Source of the DNA: Anthracocystis setariae
Taxonomy: Eukaryota; Basidiomycota; Ustilaginomycetes; Ustilaginales; Ustilaginaceae
Direction of reading: 5' to 3'
Length of the DNA stretch: 64,000 bases
Assembly: GCA_928724745.1 (NCBI GenBank)
Contig: CAKMXJ010000002.1
Location: 496,001 to 560,000, forward strand
In this document: in pieces, positions 39,399-48,869 of the stretch
Position numbering within the stretch: position 1 is the stretch's first letter
How the letters are laid out: every line of letters starts with the position of its first letter
Made by a program: the position numbers and the translations under genes
The notes under the pieces: model-generated
The model's input: the letters and a program-made list of their open reading frames with translations, nothing else
Told to the model about the DNA's origin: nothing
Database searches by the model: none

Positions 39399-41522
39399 AT
39401 GGGCGTCAAAGGCTTGACCTCGTTCGTCAAGCAAATTCAACACGCAGTTTCTGAACAAGTTACCATTCCTGTGGGAGGCGCCGATGCTACACCCAGCTCT
39501 TCCACCGCATTCTCCCATTCCACCGGTCCATTCGTCATTGATGGCTGGGCATGGATCTACCGTGCCTATCTAGACAATTTCACTGACGCTATCCGTGGTG
39601 GTGACTACATCGGCTACTCACTTCATGTGCGACACTTTGTCAAGGCTCTTCGTCGGGCTGGGCTCGAACCCATCTTCGTCTTCGATGGTCCTTACCTCCC
39701 ACTCAAAATTCCCACCGTTCTCTCGAGGCTGGGTGGTACAGCGTCCAGCAATTCAGCGTTCATGAGATCGTCTTCGAGATCCAAGCCCGGCTTCCAGGTA
39801 TCGATGGGCGTCTTCCCACCTCTTCTTTACGACTGCACCTTGGAAGCATTGAGGCAGAGCAAGGTCGACATTGTGATAGAGGAGATCGAAGCAGACAGCG
39901 CCGTGGCTGAACTGGCGGATAGGATGGGCGGTTGGGCTGTCAGCAATGACTCTGACTTTTTCGTCTTATGCTCTCGAGGAACTACGTGTCGAGGGTACAT
40001 TCCAATCGACTCGCTGGAGTACCTCGTCAAACCTCCATCGAAGAACCCTTCCGAGCAGACCCAATCCCCTGCCGCTGCCGATGCCTCTCTTGAGGATGAC
40101 GGATTCGCACCCGTGCGTCGCGGAGGCAAGCCAAAGGGCAACAAGAGCATCCGATCCTCCCGAGCCGTCGAAGTCCAGCACCAACTCCTCTCCAGTCCAC
40201 CGTCGTCGCACGACCAAGGCAGCTTGCAAGCCATCCGCTTCACCTCGTACTCCTCCACCAAGCTCGCTGCTGCGCTTGGTATCACGCCCTCCATGCTCCC
40301 TCTCCTTGGGGCTCTTGTAGGAAACGACTACACCACACCCATTCAGAAGAGGATTCTCGACCCTGCGCTTCCCTTCGGCCCGCAACGCATCACATTCATC
40401 GCAAATGCGACCAAAACCGAAACGCTTCGCATGGCAAGCAGTGGTAGTCGTATTCCCGCACGCCCTATGCGGTCGGGGTCTGCCACACCCAGCGCTTCAC
40501 GCACAGGATTGGGACGCAGTGGATCTACATGGGGTGCGCTGGCCGCTCGAGCTGCTGGTTCCGGCGGGTCGGCCACTCCTTCGGCAGCTGCCACGCCCAT
40601 CGGTGATACCATGCATCCGAAACTCGATGAAGCGCTCGCGGCACTGGCGCTCAATGATCCGGTTCGATTTATGGTCAGCTCGGTGATCCAGCGCATCCTT
40701 TCCGGTGTTGCGACCGGCACTCGCGAAGCGTATGTTACCTCTGGCGAGCAAGAGGAATTGGTGGATGCTGTGATTGATTCTGTCGCCACCTACTCGCTGC
40801 TGTCAGATCCGAGCGCCATCCAGCGTTCGACGCCGAGTGCCGAGTTCTTCCGAGCGCCACAGAGACAGGAAAGGCTAGGCAAGTATCGCAAGGCGTACGA
40901 AGAGGGATATCTGGATCGAGTGTTGGTGGAGGCGGTGACGCAGAGGGTGGCGACGAATAAGTTGGCTCCCGAAGATCCGGACGTCAAGTCGATAGGTGTA
41001 ACGCATGCGAGGGATGTCAGGGACTGGACGTATTCGGTGCTGTTTGGGGCTTGGGGCATGACGTGGGCCAGAGACACGATGGAAGAACCGAAGAACGAGG
41101 TGGATGATGAGGACGACGACGTGCAGGCAAGTCATGAGGGTGCCATCCCGATCTTGGCCGGACCTGGACCGAATAAGGTCAATTGGGACGAGGAGGGCGA
41201 TCCCGAGGAATTGATACCGGTTCAAACTCCGCCCTCGAGCTTCGGCAGCTCGATGTACGAGGTAGGCGAAGATGATGAAGAGGATGAGGATGATGAGGAT
41301 GATGAGGTGAGGTCTAGACCTGGGTCTGCGGTTGGATTTGAGGATGAGGAGGAAGAGCAGCGAGTGAAGCCGGCTCCAGCGGTTTCGGACTACAGCAGGA
41401 AGGGCGATCGATATGTTGCTGAGCTGTTGCCGATCCTTGCGCTAAGCTCACTCATCGCAAAGCAGAAGCAACAGTTGGCCATCGAGCCACCCCAGGTGTT
41501 GCGCAAGTATCTTCGCGCTTGA
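39399..41522 (+). CDS. Asteroid-family XPG-like nuclease
   Basis: Intronless, 707 aa. This is a member of the Asteroid (ASTE1) branch of the FEN1/XPG PIN-like nucleases. The N-terminal domain starts MGVKGLTSFVKQ, with FVIDGWAWIYRAY and PIFVFDGPY carrying the first acidic metal ligands. The I-domain has DIVIEEIEADSAVAELA and NDSDFFVLC with further acids, then FTSYSSTKLAAALGI. Active-site acids therefore appear conserved, and nuclease activity is plausible. In animals ASTE1 is linked to DNA end protection; a fungal role is unknown. A Ser/Gly/Ala-rich segment (about residues 345-405) and a long Asp/Glu-rich stretch (about 565-660) are low-complexity and probably disordered. The ATG is fixed by the conserved Met-Gly N-terminus required by this fold. 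Confidence 0.85.
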   Translation: MGVKGLTSFVKQIQHAVSEQVTIPVGGADATPSSSTAFSHSTGPFVIDGWAWIYRAYLDNFTDAIRGGDYIGYSLHVRHFVKALRRAGLEPIFVFDGPYLPLKIPTVLSRLGGTASSNSAFMRSSSRSKPGFQVSMGVFPPLLYDCTLEALRQSKVDIVIEEIEADSAVAELADRMGGWAVSNDSDFFVLCSRGTTCRGYIPIDSLEYLVKPPSKNPSEQTQSPAAADASLEDDGFAPVRRGGKPKGNKSIRSSRAVEVQHQLLSSPPSSHDQGSLQAIRFTSYSSTKLAAALGITPSMLPLLGALVGNDYTTPIQKRILDPALPFGPQRITFIANATKTETLRMASSGSRIPARPMRSGSATPSASRTGLGRSGSTWGALAARAAGSGGSATPSAAATPIGDTMHPKLDEALAALALNDPVRFMVSSVIQRILSGVATGTREAYVTSGEQEELVDAVIDSVATYSLLSDPSAIQRSTPSAEFFRAPQRQERLGKYRKAYEEGYLDRVLVEAVTQRVATNKLAPEDPDVKSIGVTHARDVRDWTYSVLFGAWGMTWARDTMEEPKNEVDDEDDDVQASHEGAIPILAGPGPNKVNWDEEGDPEELIPVQTPPSSFGSSMYEVGEDDEEDEDDEDDEVRSRPGSAVGFEDEEEEQRVKPAPAVSDYSRKGDRYVAELLPILALSSLIAKQKQQLAIEPPQVLRKYLRA

Positions 41523-41715
41523 TCGAACGATCCACATCCTATTCTTATCACTCGTCATGATTTTGGTTTTTCACTTCAATCAAAGTCATTTGTCCAGCAG
41601 AGACAGGAACAGCACAGACGATCAGCGTGGAAAGATTCATTATCATTGCGTCCACTCTATGTAGCGATGGGGGAACTGGTATCTATCGACGTTGGAACAT
41701 GTTCTAAGATCTAAA

Positions 41716-42774
41716 TTAAGCCTGGTACGACGAGTAGCCGTTAGCGTCTGTGTTGGTGGTGTTGTTGGTAGGGTAGGGTCTAGCTTCGGTCATGGGGGTT
41801 TGGTAGAGACTTCCCCTCTCTGAGCTGGGGAGGGTGGAGGGGGCAGCGTTAGGGCTGTAGCCGTGAATTGCGGGGGCTGCATGTCCGTTGTGGTAGTTTT
41901 GGGCGGCTTCGGAGGGGTAGTAAGTGTTGTTGTTCTGGATGCCGTCGATGGCGTAGGGGGCGTCAGGGTGGGTGGTGGCTACGCCTTGTTCGCGTGCGAG
42001 CTGTTTGTTCTCGACCATGGTTCCGTCATCACTGAGGCCCTTTTGAGCATACTTGTGTGCGGGCCAAAGATCCACGAGGTAGGTGAGGAAGTAGATGTCG
42101 AGGAGGAATGCGATCGCCCATTCGCACACTGCGGCGGCAGAGACGATACGATCGCAGCGGTTGTTCCCGGGATATGCGTCGCCTCGGCAGATGCCGTAGC
42201 AGACGACGAATGCGATGGCACCAGCAATCGCAAGACCCAGAATCAATGCTTTGATCACCGCCATAACCTTGAGCGTCTTCAAGCGATCGTAGTCGTGCGA
42301 AAGCGAGAAAATCTGCAACACCTGGAACAACACCGACACCGCCACAAACACCACAAAGATCAATGTCATACTCCAATGCACATTGCTGTGGTGGAATGCA
42401 TCAAAGATGCTCAGCAGGATCAGTGCAGCCGATCCGATAATGGCGCAGACGACCGAGACGATATCGAAGATGGTTTGCTTCTTTCGGACTGAGCCAGGGA
42501 TGATGCGTTTGTGTCGTAGGGCACGCTCGGCGAAGGTGGTCAGGATGTAGAAGGCTGCGGTGAGGCAGCAGAAAATGATGAAGAATGTTTTGTGGCTTGC
42601 TCCGACGTCCGAGATGAACACCACCGAAGCTTCAGAGATCTCGTACTGGACGAAATGGTCATGAGCCCATATGCCAAGCAGACCGACGATGGCGGTGGTC
42701 CAAGAAGCAAAGGTGAGGATGGGCAGGAGATAGAAGAGACCGTGAACGCCGATCATTTTGACTAAAAGCTCCAC
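41716..42774 (-). CDS. SFK1/DRAM-family integral membrane protein
   Basis: Intronless, 352 aa, with six predicted membrane helices in the first about 250 residues. It fits the Frag1/DRAM/Sfk1 family. Yeast Sfk1 acts at the plasma membrane with the PI4-kinase Stt4 and influences lipid asymmetry. Visible features: an N-terminal helix GLFYLLPILTFASW, an extracellular loop with FISDVGAS (the family's SDxGA-type motif), two central helices around KTFFIIFCCLTAAFYIL and IVSVVCAIIGSAALILLSIFD, then the MTLIFVVFVAVSVLFQVLQIF and later helices with CDRIVSAAAVCEWAIAFLLDIYFLTYL. The C-terminal about 95 residues are hydrophilic, rich in Asn/Pro/Tyr/Ser and probably cytosolic. It converges on the Asteroid gene with 193 bp between stops. 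Confidence 0.82.
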   Translation of the reverse strand: MELLVKMIGVHGLFYLLPILTFASWTTAIVGLLGIWAHDHFVQYEISEASVVFISDVGASHKTFFIIFCCLTAAFYILTTFAERALRHKRIIPGSVRKKQTIFDIVSVVCAIIGSAALILLSIFDAFHHSNVHWSMTLIFVVFVAVSVLFQVLQIFSLSHDYDRLKTLKVMAVIKALILGLAIAGAIAFVVCYGICRGDAYPGNNRCDRIVSAAAVCEWAIAFLLDIYFLTYLVDLWPAHKYAQKGLSDDGTMVENKQLAREQGVATTHPDAPYAIDGIQNNNTYYPSEAAQNYHNGHAAPAIHGYSPNAAPSTLPSSERGSLYQTPMTEARPYPTNNTTNTDANGYSSYQA

Positions 42775-43612
42775 GATATGGTGAGGGCAAGACGAGATAC
42801 CAGTGGAAGCGCGAGTACTAGGTGACTACGAGCGCAGAGCCAGACAGGACGAGCTCGGGAAGCAACGACCAAACGGAACTTGACTTGAGGGTCGGTGAAC
42901 GGGGGTAAATCAACGTAGTGGCGGAGAAATTATTTCTCCAACATTCTGAAGAAGCTTCTTATACATTGTAGAGAATACTTAGGACGACACCCGTTCGCTA
43001 CGGCCATGATGACGGCGAATTCTTTGGAACAAACTTCTGCTGTACCGTCCCGTCCCGTCCTGCACAGTGCAGTACAGGACGTATAACTATGCAAATGTGC
43101 AATGACGAGCCGGAACACGACAGCGCCAAGATTGATTCGTCGACCAGTGACGTCAAAACCCCGCGTGTGCTAAATTCGGCTTTTTTGGCGCCAAAATTAC
43201 AGCATGACGCTCTAAATCTTGCAACTCCGATCTTCGGGCTTTAAGCTTGCCAAACAATGCAGGTCGAGCATGGTCAAGCATGCTATGCTAAGGTCAATTT
43301 CGTCTTGACACCGGAGCGAGAAATCCGTCTTCCTGTGAGGTCGGTAGGTGTCTGTCGCCCGGGAAGTTTGCCGATGCAAACCGAGGACCCTGAATCGGGC
43401 CCTTGTCACTCCGTCGGTTAGGCTGGCAGTTGTCTCGTGGCTAATCACCTACGACAACGCGTCATTTGCCGGCGATTCAAGATGGCTGACGACACGACGA
43501 AAGTAGACGCTTGCGACTGCACTGTGAATCACCGCTCACACAATAGGACAGATAAAGATAGACCGCAAATTGACATTCAAGTAACAAAGGATCGGGACGA
43601 ACTTGGACTGAT
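42775..43612. promoter_or_regulatory. Upstream region of the SFK1-like gene with CRE and E2F-like palindromes
   Basis: No gene in 838 bp. It contains an inverted repeat GGAGAAAT-T-ATTTCTCC at 42923-42939, a GCAGTACAG motif copy at 43069-43077, a perfect CRE octamer TGACGTCA at 43148-43155 and a 14-bp palindrome TTTTGGCGCCAAAA at 43183-43196. The last two match known bZIP (ATF/CREB) and E2F/MBF-like consensus sites, but binding is inferred. Confidence 0.45.
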
Positions 43613-45145
43613 CTACACGAGCAGCGGCATCTCCATTCCCACCTCCTGCCAAGCCTCCAAAACGACGTCTCTCAACCTGGTGAAAGCCAGCTCGACATGT
43701 TGCTCGTCGATGATACTGAAACTTGTCCTTACATAGCATGTTTTCCTCCCATCAGGAATGAACGCTACACCGGGTACGGCGAGCACTCCCCTCTTGAGCG
43801 CTTTATCGCTGATCAGCTTGAAACTATCCCCCTCCTCAGCCTCGTCCGCTGGCGGCAAGTTCAGCTTGAGCCAAAAGAACATACCTGCCTCAGGCGCGTT
43901 CCATTCGGCAACGCCTGCCTCTCCAAGCACCTTGCTCGCCTTGGCTTGGAAGTTGTCGCGTCGCTTGGAATAGAAGCTCGCCACACTGTCGACATGGCGA
44001 AGGAAACCGGGGATACCCCAATGTTCGAGGATCCGGCGGACGATGGCACCCGCCACGCTGCAGGACTGCAGGTTGGACATGGCCGTGTGCGCATCAACTG
44101 CATCTAGGATCTCGTTGGGTCCTGTCGCGAAGCCGAGACGCAGACCTCCCGAGAGGATCTTGGAGAAACTTTCAAAGCGGATCACGCGTCCTGTTCCCCA
44201 ACGCTCGCGGTGTTCCTCTTCAAGACCCCAGTAGGATCGAAGACGAGTGCGGGTGACTGCATCCTGGTCGAGACCTGCAAAATGGAGGTAGTAGTACGGA
44301 TCGTCTTCGAGGATGAGGAAATCGTGTTGACGAGCGAGGGAGAGGATTTGGCGCTTTCGATCGTCCCCCGCCGTAGTCCCCGAGGGATTAGCACCGGTCG
44401 GGGTGGTGTACAAACACTTGGGCCTTGGTAGATGCTTGGTAGACTCGTCTCTGTCCCAATTCTCCAGAATCTCGGCGAGACGAGTGGACATCATCCCTTG
44501 GTCATCACTTTCCACGGGAACAACCCTGGCTTTGAGCATATCCAGGCTCGGTAGGATGCCCGTATATGCCGGAGACTCGACAAGAATGACATCGTCCTCG
44601 TCAAGCAATGTGTCGAATGTTTTATTCAGCAGATCTTGCGATCCAGTTCCAGTGGTGATCCTCCAAGGGGTCCTTCCGGCTACGCCATCGAGCTTTGACC
44701 CCTTGGTGACGATTTCCCTTTTATGCAGGTGCGTCTGCAATTGTGTGAGCCAAGCTAAGAGTTTCGGATCACCCGAAACCGCGCCGTACTGGAGCGTCGT
44801 GACGAGGTCGTCGCCTTCGATGATGAGCTTGCTGGAGCCGGCTTCGGCGTGGGGCTTGAGCGTGAGGGAGATGCTTTCGAATGGGAACGTGTCCGGATTG
44901 GGCTTGCCCGCGAGAAGAGAAAGCATGCCAGGGATTTGTTCGGCTGGAACGAGAGATCGGATGGCGGAGGCTGGGCGGGTGAGGGAGGCTCGGCTGAGAA
45001 AGCGAGACAGGTCTACACACGAGGCCTTTGGTACGGTCATGGACTCGGTAGATTCCAGACCGACGACCTTGGCGCCATAGTGCGCGGAAGGGATGGTGGG
45101 AGTCATTCTTGGCTGCGTTTGTAAACTCAAATGTCTCTGAATCAT
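43613..45145 (-). CDS. ARO8: Aromatic/2-aminoadipate aminotransferase (ARO8-like)
   Basis: Intronless, 510 aa. This is a PLP-dependent fold-type I class I/II aminotransferase of the Aro8/Aro9/KAT-AadAT group. It transaminates Phe, Tyr, Trp and possibly 2-aminoadipate in lysine synthesis. Features: LLAGKPNPDTFPFESI, LQYGAVSGDPKLLAWL, TTGTGSQDLLNKTFD (phosphate-binding), VESPAYTGILP, LYTTPTGANPSG, EDDPYYYLHF and the Schiff-base lysine in RFESFSKILSGGLRLGF. The C-terminal domain has GMFFWLKLNLP and an Arg in CYVRTSFS for the substrate carboxylate. In Ustilago relatives, Trp aminotransferase (Tam1) and Aro8 feed indole pigment and IAA routes; whether this copy does so is inference. The first about 13 residues are dispensable, and MTPTIPS at 45106 is another possible start. 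Confidence 0.9.
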   Translation of the reverse strand: MIQRHLSLQTQPRMTPTIPSAHYGAKVVGLESTESMTVPKASCVDLSRFLSRASLTRPASAIRSLVPAEQIPGMLSLLAGKPNPDTFPFESISLTLKPHAEAGSSKLIIEGDDLVTTLQYGAVSGDPKLLAWLTQLQTHLHKREIVTKGSKLDGVAGRTPWRITTGTGSQDLLNKTFDTLLDEDDVILVESPAYTGILPSLDMLKARVVPVESDDQGMMSTRLAEILENWDRDESTKHLPRPKCLYTTPTGANPSGTTAGDDRKRQILSLARQHDFLILEDDPYYYLHFAGLDQDAVTRTRLRSYWGLEEEHRERWGTGRVIRFESFSKILSGGLRLGFATGPNEILDAVDAHTAMSNLQSCSVAGAIVRRILEHWGIPGFLRHVDSVASFYSKRRDNFQAKASKVLGEAGVAEWNAPEAGMFFWLKLNLPPADEAEEGDSFKLISDKALKRGVLAVPGVAFIPDGRKTCYVRTSFSIIDEQHVELAFTRLRDVVLEAWQEVGMEMPLLV

Positions 45146-46280
45146 GAAGACTTGGCGGGATTGGACGGTCGGTGCTGGGTGCTTATATGCTTTCAGAGTG
45201 AAATTGTCAAGATTGTGTTTGCTGTTCCCACTACCGAGCTGGTTTGCGCTACGCTCAAGGAGGCCGTTCCAATCAGTCTTGGTGAGGTGGTATCGGACGT
45301 GTGCTATTTGCCCAAACGCCGTCTGTCAAAGTCCTGCCGATATGAACAACGCGGCAAGGGTCTGGCTGACTTGTTGACTGCTGGTTTATGCAACCAACGG
45401 CAAGGTTGCTGCGTTGTCACTTAATCGGCGTACGGCGAGTTGTCCATGTAATGGTGGGAGTGCAATTGCGGCTTCAGAAGGTTGTAACGGATGTCCAACT
45501 CCACTTTGCAAACGTGGTTGGTTGGGCGGGAGTAGCATACAATAGACGCCCAACTGCCATCTTTATGCAGGGTGCAGTGGACCATGAAGGTAAAGCTAAG
45601 GCTGCTCTCGAAACGAAGCTGGCTTGACATGGTCGCATTTGCGATGCATGTGCTTTGTGGTCGACGGTCCTGCACTATCTGAAGGACAGGATGGATGCAA
45701 AATGAACCAACCGCGTTGCGCTGCACGCGCACGCCCGCCACTGAAACAAACTCTGGCTAGAGTGGATGTAGCGGCTCGCTCGCTGGTTCGCAAATTCGTC
45801 GCGGGGTCGATGTCATACTTGTTGATATGCGAAACAAATGGGTTCGAATCGCCCATGCCGCAGCTCTTCTAGCTATGACTTCTGCAAATATATCCGCTCA
45901 TCTTCGAAATCGCTCTCGTCTGTGCAAGCAATGCACTTAGCCCAGTCGGTATCCTCCGCGATTCGCCTCTGCGCTTGGAGTCACCCATCAATGCTTCGCT
46001 GTATACTGGTAAATGAATCTCAGCCGCAGCAATATCTTGGCGTGGGTTCAATTATGAACGCCTCATTGGCTCATACCATTCCCCACCGGTGAATCCCGAC
46101 CTCGAACCAGACGCCGGTCGTGGACTCCCCCAGTTCATCTGGGCTGCTGGCTGCCACACATACAGTAAGCTTGGTGGCGCGAGGTTACGATGCGTTGTAA
46201 CACGTTGCAGCTCTTCTCCCAGCCAAATCGGCAATCTCTCACGACCACCGCATGGTCCTAATAAGACTGTAGGGAATAAT
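45146..46280. other. Gene-free region between ARO8-like and NCA2
   Basis: No gene is supported in 1.1 kb. A TATA-like GCTTATATGC lies at 45180-45189, about 35-45 bp upstream of the aminotransferase start on its strand. A GGTTCGAATCG stretch at 45840-45850 resembles a tRNA B-box but lacks the flanking stem pairing. Short frames are unremarkable. Confidence 0.4.
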
Positions 46281-48494
46281 CTAGATCGACGGCAACCGCA
46301 GCACACTCGAACCCCAACATCTCCACATTCTCTCTACAGCGCTCCCTTGACCCGCCTCAACATCCCTGATATCCTGCAAGAACTGCCTCTGCAACCGCCT
46401 CGCCTCCCCTTTCTTCCCTTGCGCCAGTGTCACGAACAACGGCCCCGAAGCGGATCGCAACGTCGACAGATCCAGCAACAAGAGACCTTGCGTTAAGTCA
46501 TCTCTCCTCGGCTGGGGTTGATCGCAACTTGCGTCCCCACCGGCATCGTTCGCTCCGGCTGATGACAGAAGCCGGTCAACACGACGCATGGCTTCCCACG
46601 CACGCATCTGATACCCTCTCCCCGACGACTCGGAGCGACTACTGCTGAGCGTCCAGATCTTGTTGCGCACGTAATTCTGAGACACATACAGAATACCCAA
46701 AGCTGGAGCAATGCCCACTGCTCCAAACAGCAACTGCTGCGATTTGAGCAGCTTGTCGATCCCCGACATGGCTACCTCCAAGTCCACCTTGGCTTTCTGA
46801 ATTTGAATGAGCAGAGACCGAATGAGAGACCCGCTGACCATCGACTTGACGGGGCTTTTCATTTCCGTTTCATACACCTTGAGCACCTGCGTGAGATCAC
46901 CCTCTCTCACGCGAGCTGCAACCGCTTGCAACTCGGCTCCCGATGTACCGTACTTTTCTGCGGTGAAGTCGGTTACCATGCGTTCCAGAGATTGCAGGTC
47001 CGACGCCAGAGATTCGCGCGAAACAATCACGCTCCCTTCGTTACCATGTCGGATGGTGTCGAGCAGTTGGACGCAGGGCTCCCAAACCCAACCGATGAGG
47101 AAGCTTCGCACCGTCTCCTGCGTTTCCCTGAGCTTCGCTTCGATGCCGTTCCAGTTGTTGGACAGGTACCGTCCCAGAAGGAGCAAGCCGAGCGGATACA
47201 GCACAAGTTTGGGCCAGCGCTGGACCAAGCCGGAAGGTTGACCGAACACGTCCGAGGAGAGCACATGTCGAGTTCGCTCCTGCTGCTTATCGAATCCCTC
47301 TTTGAGCAGCAGACGAAGGGTGCTGATCGTAGCTTCTGGCGTCCGGCTAGCTTCCATGTCGATTTTGACGTCCTCTTCGTTTGTTTGGAGCCCGTTCTCA
47401 TCTGAGAAAACTTCAGTAAGCACCTTGACTTTGGCGTTGAGATGGCCTAGGACTACGTGGTGAGACGATCCCGATTCCGAGGTCGAGAGCTTTTGAGCTC
47501 GCTTGTAAAGTTCTTCGTGTTGCAAGGCAAGTCGGCCAAGCTTCTGTGCCAAACGATCCCTTTCGTTGGTAAGTCCACGGCATTTGCATTTGACCTCATG
47601 GCGCACCAAGTAGGTGGGTGTCAGTGACAGCATGGTCGATCGCAAAGCCTTGACCCTGTGCTTTTTGGACTTCTTCGAGCTGATCGAAAGCTGGTCTCCT
47701 GCAATGCTTTCCGCATCGAGCTGCGTGCGCAGAGTGGCCACCTTCCGCTTCTGAGATTCCTGCTCTGCCCGGACTGTCTCGAGGGTGATGCTCTTCTCTG
47801 CGCGGAAAGTATATGGGAAAAGCATGGAGGTGATCAAGTTGGGCGTGTCGAGGATGGTGTGCAGTACTGCGCGGATCGTAGTCTTGTCCAGACATTGAGA
47901 ATTTGAGGCTGTGCTTTGCTCCTTTCCTGATGACGTCTTGAGCGTATTGCGCAAAGTAGTGGTGGCTGTTCCAGCACAAAGCTCGAGCACGTCGGTAGTG
48001 ACTTTGAAGAGTCGCACAGGCAGGGTTTGGACGAGGTAGGAAAGCGTTTGTCTAGTCGATTCTTCGATCTCGGTCCAATACCATGTCTCGTCCTCGAGTC
48101 TGCTCGCGTCTTGCAATAGAGTGTCCAAGGCGACAGCGTAGGTCGCCACAATTAGACGAGACAAGGCGACGACTTTGAGAGCTTCGACCTGCGACCCGGT
48201 CGAGCCGTCTGCCTGTTGCGAGGCATCATCGAGCTTGTCTAGGAGATTGAGTAGCACCTTGCGGGAAGGTAGGGAGTTGGGTGCATCTGTCGGATGGATG
48301 GAGGCCAAAATCTGCTGGATGGGTTTCTTGTGATCCTGTGGTGCTTCCTGCTCGTCTTCTTGGTCTTCAGCTGACACCGACGCAGTGTTGGCGACGTTGT
48401 CTTCGTCCTTGGGTGTGCTAGCGGTAGAGAGCAGCGAGTCGTACAGCTCCAGCTCTGTGCCAAGACGAGTGTAGACATCCGCGGCGTACGACAT
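46281..48494 (-). CDS. NCA2: Mitochondrial NCA2-like protein
   Basis: Intronless, 737 aa from the ATG at 48494. It is homologous to yeast Nca2, which with Nca3 controls expression of the ATP6/ATP8 transcript in mitochondria. The N-terminal half is helical with long charged segments. The NCA2 domain occupies the C-terminal half: KLVLYPLGLLLLGRYL (first membrane segment), the TQETVRSFLIGWVWEPC block, ERMVTDFTAEKYG, EMKSPVKSMVSGSLIRSLLIQIQKAKVDLEVAM, and the second hydrophobic stretch QQLLFGAVGIAPALGILYV. After that comes the terminal LLLLDLSTLRSA helix. This order matches the family. The longer reading from 48548 adds 18 residues without support. A GTACAGTA motif is present at 48755-48762, about 260 bp upstream. 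Confidence 0.88.
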   Translation of the reverse strand: MSYAADVYTRLGTELELYDSLLSTASTPKDEDNVANTASVSAEDQEDEQEAPQDHKKPIQQILASIHPTDAPNSLPSRKVLLNLLDKLDDASQQADGSTGSQVEALKVVALSRLIVATYAVALDTLLQDASRLEDETWYWTEIEESTRQTLSYLVQTLPVRLFKVTTDVLELCAGTATTTLRNTLKTSSGKEQSTASNSQCLDKTTIRAVLHTILDTPNLITSMLFPYTFRAEKSITLETVRAEQESQKRKVATLRTQLDAESIAGDQLSISSKKSKKHRVKALRSTMLSLTPTYLVRHEVKCKCRGLTNERDRLAQKLGRLALQHEELYKRAQKLSTSESGSSHHVVLGHLNAKVKVLTEVFSDENGLQTNEEDVKIDMEASRTPEATISTLRLLLKEGFDKQQERTRHVLSSDVFGQPSGLVQRWPKLVLYPLGLLLLGRYLSNNWNGIEAKLRETQETVRSFLIGWVWEPCVQLLDTIRHGNEGSVIVSRESLASDLQSLERMVTDFTAEKYGTSGAELQAVAARVREGDLTQVLKVYETEMKSPVKSMVSGSLIRSLLIQIQKAKVDLEVAMSGIDKLLKSQQLLFGAVGIAPALGILYVSQNYVRNKIWTLSSSRSESSGRGYQMRAWEAMRRVDRLLSSAGANDAGGDASCDQPQPRRDDLTQGLLLLDLSTLRSASGPLFVTLAQGKKGEARRLQRQFLQDIRDVEAGQGSAVERMWRCWGSSVLRLPSI

Positions 48495-48869
48495 GATTGT
48501 ACCGAGCTCACAGCAATGGTGGTCGAAGGAGAGGCCGATGGTGGACACGAAGGAAATGCGCGCTTTCCAGCTGGAAGTGGACGGAGCGAGATCTTCTGGT
48601 GAAATTCAAAGTGGAGGCGATCGGCGCTTCCCGTTCCCTTATTCCACAGAACGCAACACGAAAGCAGCTTGCTTTCGCTGAATTTAGCCTGGCACACATA
48701 CACACATCTTGGACAGAGATTCCCTTGTTGAGCTCAGACTTGGTGCTTCATTAGGTACAGTAAACAGGTCCGGCACGCTTACTTCCATGCCTTCACATTT
48801 TTGGTAGTATAGGACAATCACTATCCGTAGCTTCCTTGTGATCGTTTCGAGATTCGAGTCGTCGCCAGC
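48495..48869. other. Spacer between NCA2 start and PDI 3' end
   Basis: This 375-bp spacer contains the NCA2 promoter and the PDI 3' flank. One GTACAGTA lies at 48755-48762. No gene is seen. Confidence 0.4.

Noticed and set aside
45830..45860. tRNA-like B-box GGTTCGAATCG
   Set aside because: The arms flanking the loop do not form a T-stem (only two of five pairs match), no A-box lies at the right distance and no anticodon arm is visible.
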